A stretch of 64,000 nucleotides of DNA from Sulfitobacter sp. SK012 (GTDB taxonomy: Bacteria > Pseudomonadota > Alphaproteobacteria > Rhodobacterales > Rhodobacteraceae), in contig NZ_CP025804.1 in assembly GCF_003352085.1 (NCBI RefSeq), positions 868,001-932,000 of the forward strand, in the 5' to 3' direction. Each line of letters starts with the position of its first letter. Within the stretch, counting starts at the first letter, position 1. Made by a program: the position numbers and the translations under genes. This document shows, piece by piece, positions 31,124 to 39,939 of the stretch. The notes under the pieces are model-generated. The model did no database searches. It was given only the letters and a program-made list of their open reading frames with translations, and had not been told where the DNA came from.

Positions 31124-31984
31124 ATGCGCATCGCTTTTTTGACGACCCTTACAATGTTTGCCTTTGCTGCGAATTCTCTGCTGACCCGAGCTGCCGTCGA
31201 TGGCGGCCACATGGATCCGGCAGGTTTTGCGGTCTTGCGGGTCCTTTCGGGGGCTGTAGTGCTGGCATCAATCCTAGCGATGCGGGGCGGCGGAGTGCCA
31301 CTTTTGCGCCGCGAACGTTTGCCAGGCGCGATCAGTCTGGCGGTCTATATGATGGCCTTTTCGCTCGCCTATCTGACACTTGATGCGGGCCTCGGTGCAT
31401 TGATCCTGTTTGGTGTCGTTCAGATATCAATGTTTTCTTATGCGGCTTTGCTGGGGGAAACCCCGACGCCCCGGCAGATTGTCGGCGCGGTGATTGCTTT
31501 CTTGGGCTTGCTCCTTGCGCTTTGGCCTGGTCCAGGAGGATTGGCAGATCCAGTTGGGGCAGGACTGATGGTCGCCGCCGGTGTGGGCTGGGCCATCTAT
31601 ACGATCGTAGGTCGCAGGGCTTCGGATCCACTCGCGGCAACGGGGGCAAACTTCATCTTATGCCTGCCAATGGTCGCCTTGTTGTTAGGGCTGGTCGATT
31701 TTTCGGCTACTGTTCAAGGCGTTGCTCTCGCAGTGCTTTGCGGTGGCGTTACGTCGGGGTTGGGATACGCTTTGTGGTACAGTATTTTGCCAAAAATCAC
31801 TGGGGCAACTGCCGCCATTGTCCAACTTAGCGTCCCGGTGATTGCGATCCTCGCCGGCGCTGTTTTTCTGGGTGAAGAGTTGCCTTTGATCGTGATTGTT
31901 TCTGCCACTCTGGTCGTTGGCGGTATTGCGTGGGGTGTCACCGCGCCTCGCGTTCAGCGCACTAAAGGCTCCAGAGGGTCGTAG
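31124..31984 (+). CDS. DMT-superfamily (EamA) transporter
   Basis: A 286-residue inner-membrane protein with about ten hydrophobic segments in two EamA repeats; the second repeat begins near GLMVAAGVGWAIYTIVGR. Substrate unknown; relatives export amino acids or metabolites. The open frame extends back to 30926, but that part is hydrophilic, overlaps the groESL terminator and is not typical of the family, so I start at the ATG at 31124; an in-frame ATG at 31064 is an alternative. Its last 31 bp overlap the convergent NUDIX gene. Confidence 0.86.
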   Translation: MRIAFLTTLTMFAFAANSLLTRAAVDGGHMDPAGFAVLRVLSGAVVLASILAMRGGGVPLLRRERLPGAISLAVYMMAFSLAYLTLDAGLGALILFGVVQISMFSYAALLGETPTPRQIVGAVIAFLGLLLALWPGPGGLADPVGAGLMVAAGVGWAIYTIVGRRASDPLAATGANFILCLPMVALLLGLVDFSATVQGVALAVLCGGVTSGLGYALWYSILPKITGATAAIVQLSVPVIAILAGAVFLGEELPLIVIVSATLVVGGIAWGVTAPRVQRTKGSRGS

Positions 31985-32409
31985 GTCGGGGCATCCGCGT
32001 CGCCAAAAGCAACCGCTGCAAGGCTGTCGGGTTTCACGCGCAGCTTTGACATTTCACTGCGTGTCACCCAGCGTCGGTCTGTCACGATCGCCTCGGGATC
32101 TTGCCAGTCGGGCTCGATTTGCGCTTTGCCGATCATGGTGCAGCGGAAATAGACGTCTACTTGATGAAATTCACTCTGCGGATCATGGAACTCGTTCACC
32201 AGGCAAGGCGCGTTAACCTCGACGGTCAGCCCAGTTTCTTCAAACACCTCGCGAATTAGGTTTTCAGGAAGCGAGCTACCTACCTCGACCCCACCTCCTG
32301 GCGCGCACATCAGATCACTTTTGCCATCTGGCCAAGCGTTTACGAGCAGCAAACGATCATCGTCCAAAATCACGGCGCGGACAGCGAGGCGGGGAGTTTT
32401 GGGGCGCAT
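31954..32409 (-). CDS. NUDIX hydrolase
   Basis: A 151-residue protein from the ATG at 32409. The NUDIX box is at residues 39-61: GGVEVGSSLPENLIREVFEE then TGL. The REVFEE helix that binds the metal is intact, but the first glutamate of the consensus (GX5E) is Ser45. It probably hydrolyses a nucleoside diphosphate derivative; substrate unknown. An in-frame ATG at 32439 would add ten residues. It overlaps the DMT gene by 31 bp tail to tail. Confidence 0.85.
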   Translation of the reverse strand: MRPKTPRLAVRAVILDDDRLLLVNAWPDGKSDLMCAPGGGVEVGSSLPENLIREVFEETGLTVEVNAPCLVNEFHDPQSEFHQVDVYFRCTMIGKAQIEPDWQDPEAIVTDRRWVTRSEMSKLRVKPDSLAAVAFGDADAPTYDPLEPLVR

Positions 32410-32479
32410 TAGGCGGGCTTTCGCAGGGTAATCACGCAATTACAGTTGATAAGATTGCGCGAGAGCGTATGTGGGAGAA

Positions 32480-33256
32480 ATGAGAATTCTCGCAATCATA
32501 GGTTTCCTCTTGGTGCTTGCAAGCACCGCGCAGGCACGCTGCGTCGTGTTGCTGCACGGTCTTGCACGCTCCGAAACGTCCTTTGTTGTGATGGAGGCCG
32601 CGTTAGAGGCGGAGGGGTGGCGCATCGTGCGTCCGGGTTACCCATCGACCGAAGCCCCCGTGGAGGAGCTTGTGCGTCAAACCTTGCCGGATGCTATTGC
32701 AACCTGCGGGACGCCAAAAGTTGATTTTGTGACCCATTCCATGGGCGGTATCCTTTTGCGGCAATGGGTGCTCATGGCGGGGCCCGAGCGAGTGGGCCGC
32801 GTCGTGATGCTTGCACCGCCTAATCATGGCAGTGAAGTTGTGGACGAGTTGGGTGATATCGACGCTTTCAGCTGGATGAATGGCCCCGCAGGCCAGCAAT
32901 TGGGGACGGGCGAAGGATCTTTGCCGTCACGCTTGCCGCCCGCAAATTTTGAAGTTGGTATTATCGCGGGATCGCAGTCTTTGAACCCGTATTTTTCCTC
33001 GCTGTTGCCGGGTGAGGATGATGGAAAGGTCTCGGTGGCTTCGACCCGGTTGGAGGGGATGGCGGATCACCTCGTGCTGCCTGTGACCCACACGTATATT
33101 ATGAACAATCCGCGTGTCATCGCTGAGACAGTAGAGTTCCTGCGAGACGGTAAATTTGACAAAGAAATTTCGTTTTTCGATGCAGTTCTAGATCAACTTG
33201 GCTGTGCCGAGGGCGCTTGTCTTCCGGGCGCTGAGGCAACAGATGACAAACCCTGA
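32480..33256 (+). CDS. Exported lipase/esterase-like alpha/beta hydrolase
   Basis: A 258-residue protein with signal peptide [19 protein letters not shown] (cleavage near residue 19). The mature part begins with [14 protein letters not shown] (oxyanion region), has nucleophile elbow THSMGG near residue 92, and a likely catalytic His near [10 protein letters not shown]. It resembles triacylglycerol lipase/PGAP1-like esterases. A GTG at 32471 would add three residues; the ribosome binding site GGGAG is very close to the ATG, so the start is uncertain by that amount. It overlaps the PhnM-like gene by 14 bp. Confidence 0.85.
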   Translation: MRILAIIGFLLVLASTAQARCVVLLHGLARSETSFVVMEAALEAEGWRIVRPGYPSTEAPVEELVRQTLPDAIATCGTPKVDFVTHSMGGILLRQWVLMAGPERVGRVVMLAPPNHGSEVVDELGDIDAFSWMNGPAGQQLGTGEGSLPSRLPPANFEVGIIAGSQSLNPYFSSLLPGEDDGKVSVASTRLEGMADHLVLPVTHTYIMNNPRVIAETVEFLRDGKFDKEISFFDAVLDQLGCAEGACLPGAEATDDKP

Positions 33257-34397
33257 ACTTGCCTTTGATCTCACGGATGCTGAGGTGTTGCGACCCGGTG
33301 GGCTTGATCGAGGCGCAGTGTCATTTCGCAGTGGATTGATCGTTGAGGATACGATTGGCAAGCCGGTCGATCTGCGCGGGTATTTAGTTTTGCCCGGTAT
33401 TGTGGATGTTCATGGCGATGGGTTTGAACGGCACCTGGCCCCGCGACGCGGTGCGATGAAAGAAATGGCCGAGGGGCTTGTCGCGACTGAGGCGGAATTG
33501 TCTGCAAATGGAATCACCACCGCTATCCTTGCGCAATTTATCAGTTGGGAAGGCGGCCTGCGAGGTTTGGATTTTGCCGAGCAGGTATTCGCTGCAATGC
33601 GCGATGTTGCCCCAAGCTTGGTGAGTGATATTCGTGCCCAGCTGCGCTTTGAAACGCATCAGCTTTCGCTTTGTGCCGACTTGCCTGAGCGGGTGCGCGA
33701 TTGGGCTGTCCGTTACGTAGTGTTCAACGATCATCTGCCCCACGAACGTCTTGCAGACGGGCGTGTCCCAAAGCGAATGGTGGGCCAAGCGCTGAAAGCT
33801 GGGCGCAGTCCCGAGACACATCTGGCGCTGATGCAAGAATTACACGCCGCATCAGATCAGGTGCCCGGCGCGATGGATCAGCTGTGTGCGGCACTGTCGG
33901 CAGCCGGCGTCCAAATGGGCAGCCATGATGACCGGACAGCTGCTCAGCGCGCCGACTGGCAAGCGCGCGGGGTCAACGTTGCGGAGTTCCCTGAGACACT
34001 TGAAGCTGCAAAAGCGGCCAAAGATGCTGGCGGGGCTGTTGTGTTGGGGGCACCCAATGTGGTGCGGGGCGGTTCGCATAACGGCAATGTTTCAGCGCTT
34101 GATTTGGTGTCGATGGGACTGTGTGACGCGCTGGCCTCGGACTATCATTATCCCAGCCCACGCCGTGCGGCGTTGATGTTGTGGCAAACCGGCGTGCTGG
34201 ATTTGGACGCAGCATGGCGTCTGGTTTCTGCAGGACCGGCCGGCGTTTTGGGCTTGCACGATCGCGGAGTGCTTGCCACAGGGCAGCGCGCCGATCTGTT
34301 GGTGCTCGACCGTGAAACCTTGCGGGTTGCTGCAACGTTTGTCGCAGGCCGGGTCAGCTACATGTCCGGGGCCGTGGCACCGCGCTTTATGCATTAG
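33243..34397 (+). CDS. phnM: PhnM-like alpha-D-ribose 1-methylphosphonate 5-triphosphate diphosphatase
   Basis: A 384-residue amidohydrolase-superfamily protein starting at the ATG at 33243. Metal-site and family segments are visible: [20 protein letters not shown] near residue 50, VFNDHLPH near 160, MGSHDDRT near 220, [14 protein letters not shown] near 262 and [10 protein letters not shown] near 298. In the C-P lyase pathway PhnM removes pyrophosphate from the triphosphate intermediate. Here the first motif is HGDGFERH rather than the HTDNLEKH I associate with operon PhnM, and no phn genes are near, so it may belong to a paralogous clade with another substrate. It overlaps the lipase gene by 14 bp and purK by 4 bp tail to tail. 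Confidence 0.83.
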   Translation: MTNPELAFDLTDAEVLRPGGLDRGAVSFRSGLIVEDTIGKPVDLRGYLVLPGIVDVHGDGFERHLAPRRGAMKEMAEGLVATEAELSANGITTAILAQFISWEGGLRGLDFAEQVFAAMRDVAPSLVSDIRAQLRFETHQLSLCADLPERVRDWAVRYVVFNDHLPHERLADGRVPKRMVGQALKAGRSPETHLALMQELHAASDQVPGAMDQLCAALSAAGVQMGSHDDRTAAQRADWQARGVNVAEFPETLEAAKAAKDAGGAVVLGAPNVVRGGSHNGNVSALDLVSMGLCDALASDYHYPSPRRAALMLWQTGVLDLDAAWRLVSAGPAGVLGLHDRGVLATGQRADLLVLDRETLRVAATFVAGRVSYMSGAVAPRFMH

Positions 34398-35467
34398 CCC
34401 GCCCGGATGATACGGTTCACATGGCCCATTTTGCGGCCCGGTTTGGTATCGGCTTTGCCATAAAGATGGAGCGCTGTGTTGGCCTCACGCGCCAATTCCG
34501 ACACCCGGTTTACGTCATCGCCGATCAGGTTTTCCATAACTACGTCGCTGTGGCGTGTCCCATCGCCAAGTGGCCAGCCAGCTACTGCACGGATGTGCTG
34601 TTCGAACTGATCAATAGCACAGCCGTTTTGGGTCCAATGGCCGGAGTTGTGCACCCGAGGGGCAATTTCATTCACGATCAAACCTGCAGGCGTCACAAAC
34701 AGTTCCACGCCCAAAACGCCAACGTAATCAAGGGCATTTAGGATCCGACCCGCAAGTAATACCGCGTCAGTGCGCTGCGCGTTGGACAGCTTGGCGGGGA
34801 CGGTGGTGGTGTGAAGGATGCCACTCAAATGTACGTTTTCACCGGGATCAAAGCAGGCGACTTCGCCGGTGGAGCTGCGCGCCGCGATGACGGAAACCTC
34901 ATGGCTAAAGTCGACGAAGCCCTCAAGGATGGCCGGTGCGCCCTTCATGTCCGCAAGCGCTGCGGGTGCATCATCAACGGTTTTGAGCCGGGCTTGCCCC
35001 TTGCCATCATACCCCATGCGCCGTGTCTTAAGGATCGCGGGTGCGCCGATGCGCTCGAGCGCGTTTGACAGGCTGTCCAGATCGGTAATGTCCGCAAAGG
35101 GGGCAACGGTCAGGCCCAGCTCTTGCAGAAACGCCTTTTCGGTGAGGCGGTCCTGGGACACACGCAGTGCTTCGCGATTTGGGCGAATGGGGACAAGTGC
35201 CTCAATCACATCAAGGGCAGAAGTGGGAATGTTCTCAAATTCAAACGTGACGACATCGACGGATTTCGCAAATGCGGCGAGTGCGGCGGCGTCATCATAG
35301 CTGGCGGTGGTCAACGCATGGGCCACGTCTGCGGCGGGCGGGTTGGCACCGGGTTCAAAGATATGGCAGCGCAAACCCAAACGTGCGGCCGCGGCCGAAA
35401 GCATTCGGCCCAATTGTCCACCGCCAAGAATGCCGATTGTAGCACCGACGGGCAATGGATCAGTCAT
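34394..35467 (-). CDS. purK: 5-(carboxyamino)imidazole ribonucleotide synthase
   Basis: A 357-residue ATP-grasp enzyme carboxylating AIR to N5-CAIR in purine synthesis. [20 protein letters not shown] is the N-terminal motif; [14 protein letters not shown] near residue 143 and [14 protein letters not shown] near 265 are ATP-grasp and substrate sites. The ATG at 35467 lies inside the last codons of purE (8-bp overlap), as common for purEK. A longer in-frame start at 35515 is ignored. Confidence 0.97.
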   Translation of the reverse strand: MTDPLPVGATIGILGGGQLGRMLSAAAARLGLRCHIFEPGANPPAADVAHALTTASYDDAAALAAFAKSVDVVTFEFENIPTSALDVIEALVPIRPNREALRVSQDRLTEKAFLQELGLTVAPFADITDLDSLSNALERIGAPAILKTRRMGYDGKGQARLKTVDDAPAALADMKGAPAILEGFVDFSHEVSVIAARSSTGEVACFDPGENVHLSGILHTTTVPAKLSNAQRTDAVLLAGRILNALDYVGVLGVELFVTPAGLIVNEIAPRVHNSGHWTQNGCAIDQFEQHIRAVAGWPLGDGTRHSDVVMENLIGDDVNRVSELAREANTALHLYGKADTKPGRKMGHVNRIIRAG

Positions 35468-35951
35468 CGGTTGGCACCAACGGGATGGACGCGGAGAGTG
35501 CGGCGCGCCACGCATCGAGGCGCTTGGCTAGGGCAGGGTCCTGAAGGCTTAGGATACCCGCAGCCATCAGTGCTGCATTGGCAGCGCCGGCAGCACCGAT
35601 CGCCATGGTCGCAACAGGATAGCCGCGCGGCATCTGCACAATGGAATAAAGCGAATCGACGCCTGACAGGGCTTTGGTTTGAACTGGCACGCCGATTACA
35701 GGCAGCCGTGTCTTGGAGGCCATCATGCCTGGCAGATGTGCTGCACCCCCGGCACCCGCAATAATGACCTGAAGGCCACGTTCCACGGCGGTTTTGCCGT
35801 AATCCCAAAGGCGATCAGGTGTGCGGTGAGCGGAGACAATTTGCGCATCAAAGGGCACATCAAGCTCAGTGAGCAGATCTGCGGCCTCGCGCATGGTTGC
35901 CCAATCGGACTGCGAGCCCATGATGATTCCGACAAAAGGAGGGGTGGTCAT
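35460..35951 (-). CDS. purE: N5-carboxyaminoimidazole ribonucleotide mutase
   Basis: A 163-residue class I PurE that moves the carboxyl group of N5-CAIR to give CAIR. Motifs: [13 protein letters not shown] near residue 7, [11 protein letters not shown] near 40 and [13 protein letters not shown] near 65. The ATG at 35951 is preferred over one 17 codons upstream because the family starts a few residues before GIIMGS. First gene of purEK. Confidence 0.97.
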   Translation of the reverse strand: MTTPPFVGIIMGSQSDWATMREAADLLTELDVPFDAQIVSAHRTPDRLWDYGKTAVERGLQVIIAGAGGAAHLPGMMASKTRLPVIGVPVQTKALSGVDSLYSIVQMPRGYPVATMAIGAAGAANAALMAAGILSLQDPALAKRLDAWRAALSASIPLVPTDD

Positions 35952-36029
35952 GGCGGCAGCGTCCCTATCAAGATGAGGGCGCACTATAGCCAAAGCCCGC
36001 ACCGTGGCAATGCGCCAAACCCGCGAAGC

Positions 36030-36254
36030 TTAGGCGGTGATGTCAGGGGTCAGGCGATCTTCGATCTGTGCAATCAAATCCTTGAGGCGCAGTTTGCGTT
36101 TCTTCAGCCGCTGAAGTGTTAATTGATCGCCAATCGCCTTCTCAACAAGAGCAGTGATGGCCGTATCGAGATCGCGGTGTTCGCGTTTGAAAACTGCCAA
36201 TTCCACACGAAGGACTTCATCGGAGTTCATCTTCAGATCAAGGTGGTCGTTCAT
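36030..36254 (-). CDS. YdcH-family small protein (DUF465)
   Basis: A 74-residue, highly charged helical protein. ELAVFKREHRDLDTAI and the late LQRLKKRKLRLKDLIAQIED match the DUF465/YdcH pattern. Function unknown; it is common and often single-gene in this class. It lies about 78 bp from purE on the same strand. Confidence 0.88.
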   Translation of the reverse strand: MNDHLDLKMNSDEVLRVELAVFKREHRDLDTAITALVEKAIGDQLTLQRLKKRKLRLKDLIAQIEDRLTPDITA

Positions 36255-36320
36255 GGGTTGGTTGATTCCGTCGCGCTATTGAACTTTGAACATAGGTCGT
36301 AACCGCTTCTGCGCATAGCC

Positions 36321-36349
36321 CTTGCGCCACGGTCCCTTCATACCCATAT
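36321..36349 (+). promoter_or_regulatory. Candidate RpoH (sigma-32) promoter of hsp20
   Basis: CTTGCGC (36321-36327), 14 bp, ACCCATAT (36342-36349). This fits the heat-shock sigma consensus (CTTGNNN, 13-15 bp, CCCCATNT) with seven of eight -10 positions. It lies about 70 bp before the hsp20 start. Confidence 0.55.
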
Positions 36350-36394
36350 TTAACTCAAGCGGTTGCCGAAAACTGGGGCCGCAGAATTGACTGT

Positions 36395-36413
36395 CGCTTT
36401 TCGAATAAGGACG
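36395..36413 (+). promoter_or_regulatory. Possible RNA-thermometer hairpin over the hsp20 Shine-Dalgarno
   Basis: In the hsp20 leader, CGCTTT (36395-36400) can pair with AAGG and CG (36407-36413, one bulged A), closing a six-base loop. The AAGGA at 36407-36411 is the Shine-Dalgarno, 8 bases before the ATG. A U-rich strand masking it is the logic of fourU and ROSE thermometers. Short and unproven. Confidence 0.3.
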
Positions 36414-36419
36414 TGTCGC

Positions 36420-36833
36420 ATGACGAAAATGACGCTTGCATCGTATCCCCACATGTTGGGGTTCGAACAGCTGGAACGGGTGCTTGAACGCACAGCGAAA
36501 TCTGGCAATGAAGGCTATCCGCCTTTTAACATCGAACAAACATCCGACTTTAGTTACCGAATAACGCTCGCCGTTGCTGGTTTTGCGGAACAAGACCTGT
36601 CGATTACTGTTGAAGATGGGCAGCTGGTGATCCGTGGACGCCAGCGTGACGACAGCGAAGGGCGCGTTTTTCTGCATCGCGGAATTGCAGCGCGCCAATT
36701 CCAACGCTCTTTTGTCCTCGCTGATGGGGTTGAAGTGGGTGAGGCGCTGATGGAGAATGGTCTGCTGCATGTGGACCTAACCCGCGCGAAACCGGAAAAG
36801 ATTGTTCAGACGATTAATATTAGGAAGGGGTAA
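36420..36833 (+). CDS. Small heat-shock protein Hsp20
   Basis: A 137-residue alpha-crystallin-domain holdase of the IbpA type. The N-terminal MTLASYPHMLGFEQLERVLE resembles class A rhizobial and roseobacter Hsp20. The crystallin core includes YRITLAVAGFAEQDLSITVE near residue 43 and ends with MENGLLHVDLTR. The ATG at 36420 has AAGGA upstream. It is followed after 3 bp by a DUF1150 gene and terminated by a shared hairpin. Confidence 0.95.
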   Translation: MTKMTLASYPHMLGFEQLERVLERTAKSGNEGYPPFNIEQTSDFSYRITLAVAGFAEQDLSITVEDGQLVIRGRQRDDSEGRVFLHRGIAARQFQRSFVLADGVEVGEALMENGLLHVDLTRAKPEKIVQTINIRKG

Positions 36834-36836
36834 AAA

Positions 36837-37058
36837 ATGCAGGATACAAATACACCGGAGAACTCAGATCGTACGGTTTATGTGAAGCCGATCTTGGTGA
36901 CCGATTTGCCGAGCGAGATGCGCGATCAGGCCGAAGGGCTGGACCAGCTCTATGCGGTTCACGATTCGGAAGGCCAGCAACTGGCCCTTGTGGGCGACCG
37001 CAAGCTGGCGTTCGAATTGGCCAAGCAACATGACTATGCACCCGTGATGGTGCATTGA
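36837..37058 (+). CDS. DUF1150-family small protein
   Basis: A 73-residue acidic protein. YVKPILVTDLPSEMRDQAEG and the closing LAFELAKQHDYAPVMVH are the DUF1150 pattern. The family regularly follows hsp20 in alphaproteobacteria, which suggests a heat-shock-linked role, but the function is unknown. Confidence 0.9.
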   Translation: MQDTNTPENSDRTVYVKPILVTDLPSEMRDQAEGLDQLYAVHDSEGQQLALVGDRKLAFELAKQHDYAPVMVH

Positions 37059-37088
37059 CCGCAGCGGAAGCTTCGGAGAAGTTTAGGG

Positions 37089-37113
37089 GGCCGCAGGGGA
37101 CTGCGGCCTTTTT
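37089..37113 (+). terminator. Terminator of hsp20-DUF1150
   Basis: Perfect 8-bp stem GGCCGCAG / CTGCGGCC with loop GGGA and five T, 30 bp after the DUF1150 stop. Confidence 0.9.
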
Positions 37114-37185
37114 GCTGTTTTGCGGGCATTAATTTGCTGGGATATGACAAAGCTACATCAAGCTGTTTTTTGAGGGGGCAAGAGT

Positions 37186-38046
37186 ATGAACGACCCAGCG
37201 ATCGCCGTGCTACCCTATGGCGGACGGCTTGGAAAAAAGCTGGCTGCCCTCGACCTTGATGATTTGGATTGGCCGTTGGGCCGCCCTGCACGGCTCGCCA
37301 AAGGCACGGTTGGGGATCTTGCGCCTGGCGACCACCTGATCGTGTTTCCAAAAACAGCGATGCACTATCAACCGCGTTTCGGCACGTCGGCGCATGTATC
37401 AATCATGGTGGTCGAGCCGTCCGTAATCCATGGCCGTCACCTTAAGTGGCTGCGGTTGACATGGCGGAGATTTTTCCGAGTTTTCAGTTATAATGAGGCA
37501 CTTTTGGCTGCCATCCCCAACGGACTTTTCCTTGCCTATGGCACATCTTGGGTGCCGAATTGGCAAGACTTAGATGTCACAAAAACCGCGATGTGTTCGT
37601 TGATCGCATCAGCCAAACGGGACCAACCGGGCCATGCTTTGCGCCACGAGGTCATTGAGGCGGTGCAGGCTGAAGGATTGGATGTCACGGTTTTAGGACG
37701 CGGATATGCGCCGTTTGAGAACAAGTCTGACGGGCTTGCGCCGTACCGTTTTTCTGTTGTGATCGAAAATGTCCGAGAGCAGCACTATTTTAGCGAAAAG
37801 CTGGTTGATGCGGTGCTTTGCGAAACGGTGCCGATTTATTGGGGTTGCCCAAATATTGCGGATCATATCGACACGGGTGGCATGATCATTTGCGAAAGCA
37901 AAGAAGCGCTCTTGGCGGCGATAAGGGCCGCGACGGGGCAACAATATGAAGCGCTATTGCCGGCATTAAAAGCGACGAAACCGCAAGCGGCTGCGTGGGA
38001 TAATTTGGAACTGCGCGCGGCACAAACGCTAAAGGCCAGCCTGTGA
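37186..38046 (+). CDS. Glycosyltransferase family 10 (fucosyltransferase-like)
   Basis: A 286-residue cytosolic enzyme. The C-terminal half carries the GT10 donor-site motif: YRFSVVIENVREQHYFSEKL near residue 187, followed by VPIYWGCPNI. The N-terminal half is divergent. GT10 enzymes transfer fucose or a similar 6-deoxyhexose to a glycan acceptor; the actual sugar is unknown. It stands alone between terminators, without an LPS or capsule cluster. GAGGGG precedes the ATG. Confidence 0.85.
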   Translation: MNDPAIAVLPYGGRLGKKLAALDLDDLDWPLGRPARLAKGTVGDLAPGDHLIVFPKTAMHYQPRFGTSAHVSIMVVEPSVIHGRHLKWLRLTWRRFFRVFSYNEALLAAIPNGLFLAYGTSWVPNWQDLDVTKTAMCSLIASAKRDQPGHALRHEVIEAVQAEGLDVTVLGRGYAPFENKSDGLAPYRFSVVIENVREQHYFSEKLVDAVLCETVPIYWGCPNIADHIDTGGMIICESKEALLAAIRAATGQQYEALLPALKATKPQAAAWDNLELRAAQTLKASL

Positions 38047-38059
38047 CGGGCTGGCCTTT
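38031..38059. terminator. Bidirectional terminator between GT10 and sat-cysC
   Basis: Perfect 11-bp stem AAAGGCCAGCC / GGCTGGCCTTT with a 7-base loop. It overlaps the last codons of the GT10 gene and lies between convergent genes, so it can serve both. Confidence 0.75.
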
Positions 38060-38076
38060 GCTTTACTGTTAGGCGC

Positions 38077-39789
38077 TTAGCCTTTGATAAGGCCCATGTT
38101 TTCGAGCTTTAGCAAGACTTGGTGCGCGCAGTTGTCTACGTCAACATTCTCGGTCTCAACCCGCAATTCAGGCGTTTCAGGGACATCATAGGGGTCTGAA
38201 ATCCCTGTGAATTCCTTGATTTTGCCTTCGCGCGCCAGCTTATAAAGCCCTTTGCGGTCCCGACGTTCACATTCTTCAATCGACGTGCCGACGTGCACTT
38301 CAACAAAAGCACCAAACTCTTCGACATCTTCACGAACAGCGCGACGGGTTGTGGCGTAGGGCGCGATTGGCGCGCAGATTGCAATGCCGCCGTTCTTGGT
38401 GATCTCGCTTGCGACATAGCCGATGCGGCGGATGTTCAGATCGCGGTGTTCCTTTGAAAAGCCCAGCTCGGAGCTGAGATTTTTGCGCACAATATCACCA
38501 TCCAGCAGTGTAACGGGACGCCCGCCCGCTTCCATCAGTTTGACCATCAGCGCGTTTGCGATGGTGGATTTTCCAGAGCCTGAGAAACCAGTGAAAAACA
38601 CGGTAAAGCCTTGCTGCGCCCGCGGCGGACGCGTGCGGCGCAATTCCTTAACGACTTCAGGAAAGGAGAACCATTCGGGAATATCCAGCCCTTCTTGCAA
38701 ACGACGGCGCAGTTCGGTGCCCGAGATGTTCAAGATGGTGACGTCATCTTTGTCTTTGATTTCGTCCATGGCCTCGTATTGCGCGCGTTCTTGCACCCAA
38801 ACCATGTGTTTGAAATCGACCATTTCGATTCCCATTTCCTCTTGGTGTTCACGAAAGAGGTCCTGTGCTTCGTAAGGGCCGTAGAAATCCTCGCCCTTGG
38901 AGTTGTTGCCGGGGCCCGCGTGATCGCGGCCCACGATGAAATGTGTACAGCCGTGGTTTTTGCGGATCAGACCGTGCCAAACTGCTTCGCGAGGGCCGGC
39001 CATGCGCATTGCAAGGTTCAACAGGCTCATCGCTGTTGTGGCGGCAGGGTATTTATCGAGCACGGCCTCGTAGCAACGCACACGGGTAAAGTGATCAACA
39101 TCGCCGGGCTTTGTCAGGCCAACAACGGGATGGATCAGCAAGTTGGCTTGTGCTTCGCGCGCAGCACGGAAGGTCAGTTCTTGATGCGCACGGTGCAGTG
39201 GATTGCGGGTCTGGAAGGCGACAACTTTGCGCCAGCCCATCTTGCGAAAATATGCGCGCAGCTCGTTTGGCGTGTCGCGACGACCGCGGAAATCATAATG
39301 TACGGGCTGTTGGATGCCAGTGACCGGACCGCCAAGATAGATTTTGCCGGCTTGGTTGTGCAGGTAGTTCACCGCTGGGTGGGCGTCGTCATCTGCACCA
39401 AATACCATTTCAGCTTCGCGTGCCTTGTTGGGCTCATAGCGGTCGGTCACTGTCATGGTGGCAAGGATCACGCCTTCTTGGTCGCGCAGCGCGATATCTT
39501 GGCCAAGTTTCAGCTTGGCTGCAAAGTCTTCTGAGACATCAAGGTTGATCGGAATTGGCCACAGCGCGCCATCCGCAAGACGCATGTTTTCGACGACCCC
39601 GATGTAGTCATCTTCGCCCAGAAAACCCTTAAGCGGGTTAAAACCGCCGTTCATGAGCAGCTCAAGATCGCAGATCTGCCGTGGCGTTAGGTCGTGGCTG
39701 ACCAGATTACCCGCCTCAACTTTCATTTTTTGTGCCGACTCGTAGGACACATAAAGTTCAGGAATGGGGGCGAGGTTTGGCGTTTGCAT
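38077..39789 (-). CDS. Bifunctional sulfate adenylyltransferase/adenylylsulfate kinase
   Basis: A 570-residue fusion. Residues 1-385 are ATP sulfurylase, with FQTRNPLHRAHQELT near residue 193 and VGRDHAGPGNN near 287. Residues about 395-570 are APS kinase, with P-loop FTGFSGSGKSTIAN near 402 and LDGDIVRKNLSSELGFS near 425. Together they make PAPS from sulfate. Both catalytic motifs look intact. No assimilatory reductase genes are close. It ends against the GT10 gene. Confidence 0.96.
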   Translation of the reverse strand: MQTPNLAPIPELYVSYESAQKMKVEAGNLVSHDLTPRQICDLELLMNGGFNPLKGFLGEDDYIGVVENMRLADGALWPIPINLDVSEDFAAKLKLGQDIALRDQEGVILATMTVTDRYEPNKAREAEMVFGADDDAHPAVNYLHNQAGKIYLGGPVTGIQQPVHYDFRGRRDTPNELRAYFRKMGWRKVVAFQTRNPLHRAHQELTFRAAREAQANLLIHPVVGLTKPGDVDHFTRVRCYEAVLDKYPAATTAMSLLNLAMRMAGPREAVWHGLIRKNHGCTHFIVGRDHAGPGNNSKGEDFYGPYEAQDLFREHQEEMGIEMVDFKHMVWVQERAQYEAMDEIKDKDDVTILNISGTELRRRLQEGLDIPEWFSFPEVVKELRRTRPPRAQQGFTVFFTGFSGSGKSTIANALMVKLMEAGGRPVTLLDGDIVRKNLSSELGFSKEHRDLNIRRIGYVASEITKNGGIAICAPIAPYATTRRAVREDVEEFGAFVEVHVGTSIEECERRDRKGLYKLAREGKIKEFTGISDPYDVPETPELRVETENVDVDNCAHQVLLKLENMGLIKG

Positions 39790-39939
39790 GTCAGGTTCTC
39801 ATTGGTTTGGGGCCACAGCCCGGATGGAGGCCGTCTACTCCTAGGATTAGGCTCAGTTCAAGCGTTTCAACCTGTTTTTAGGCGAATGCATGGCGGATGT
39901 GCGATTTTTGCAGGGCTTGGGGTAGACGTATTTGTTTAG

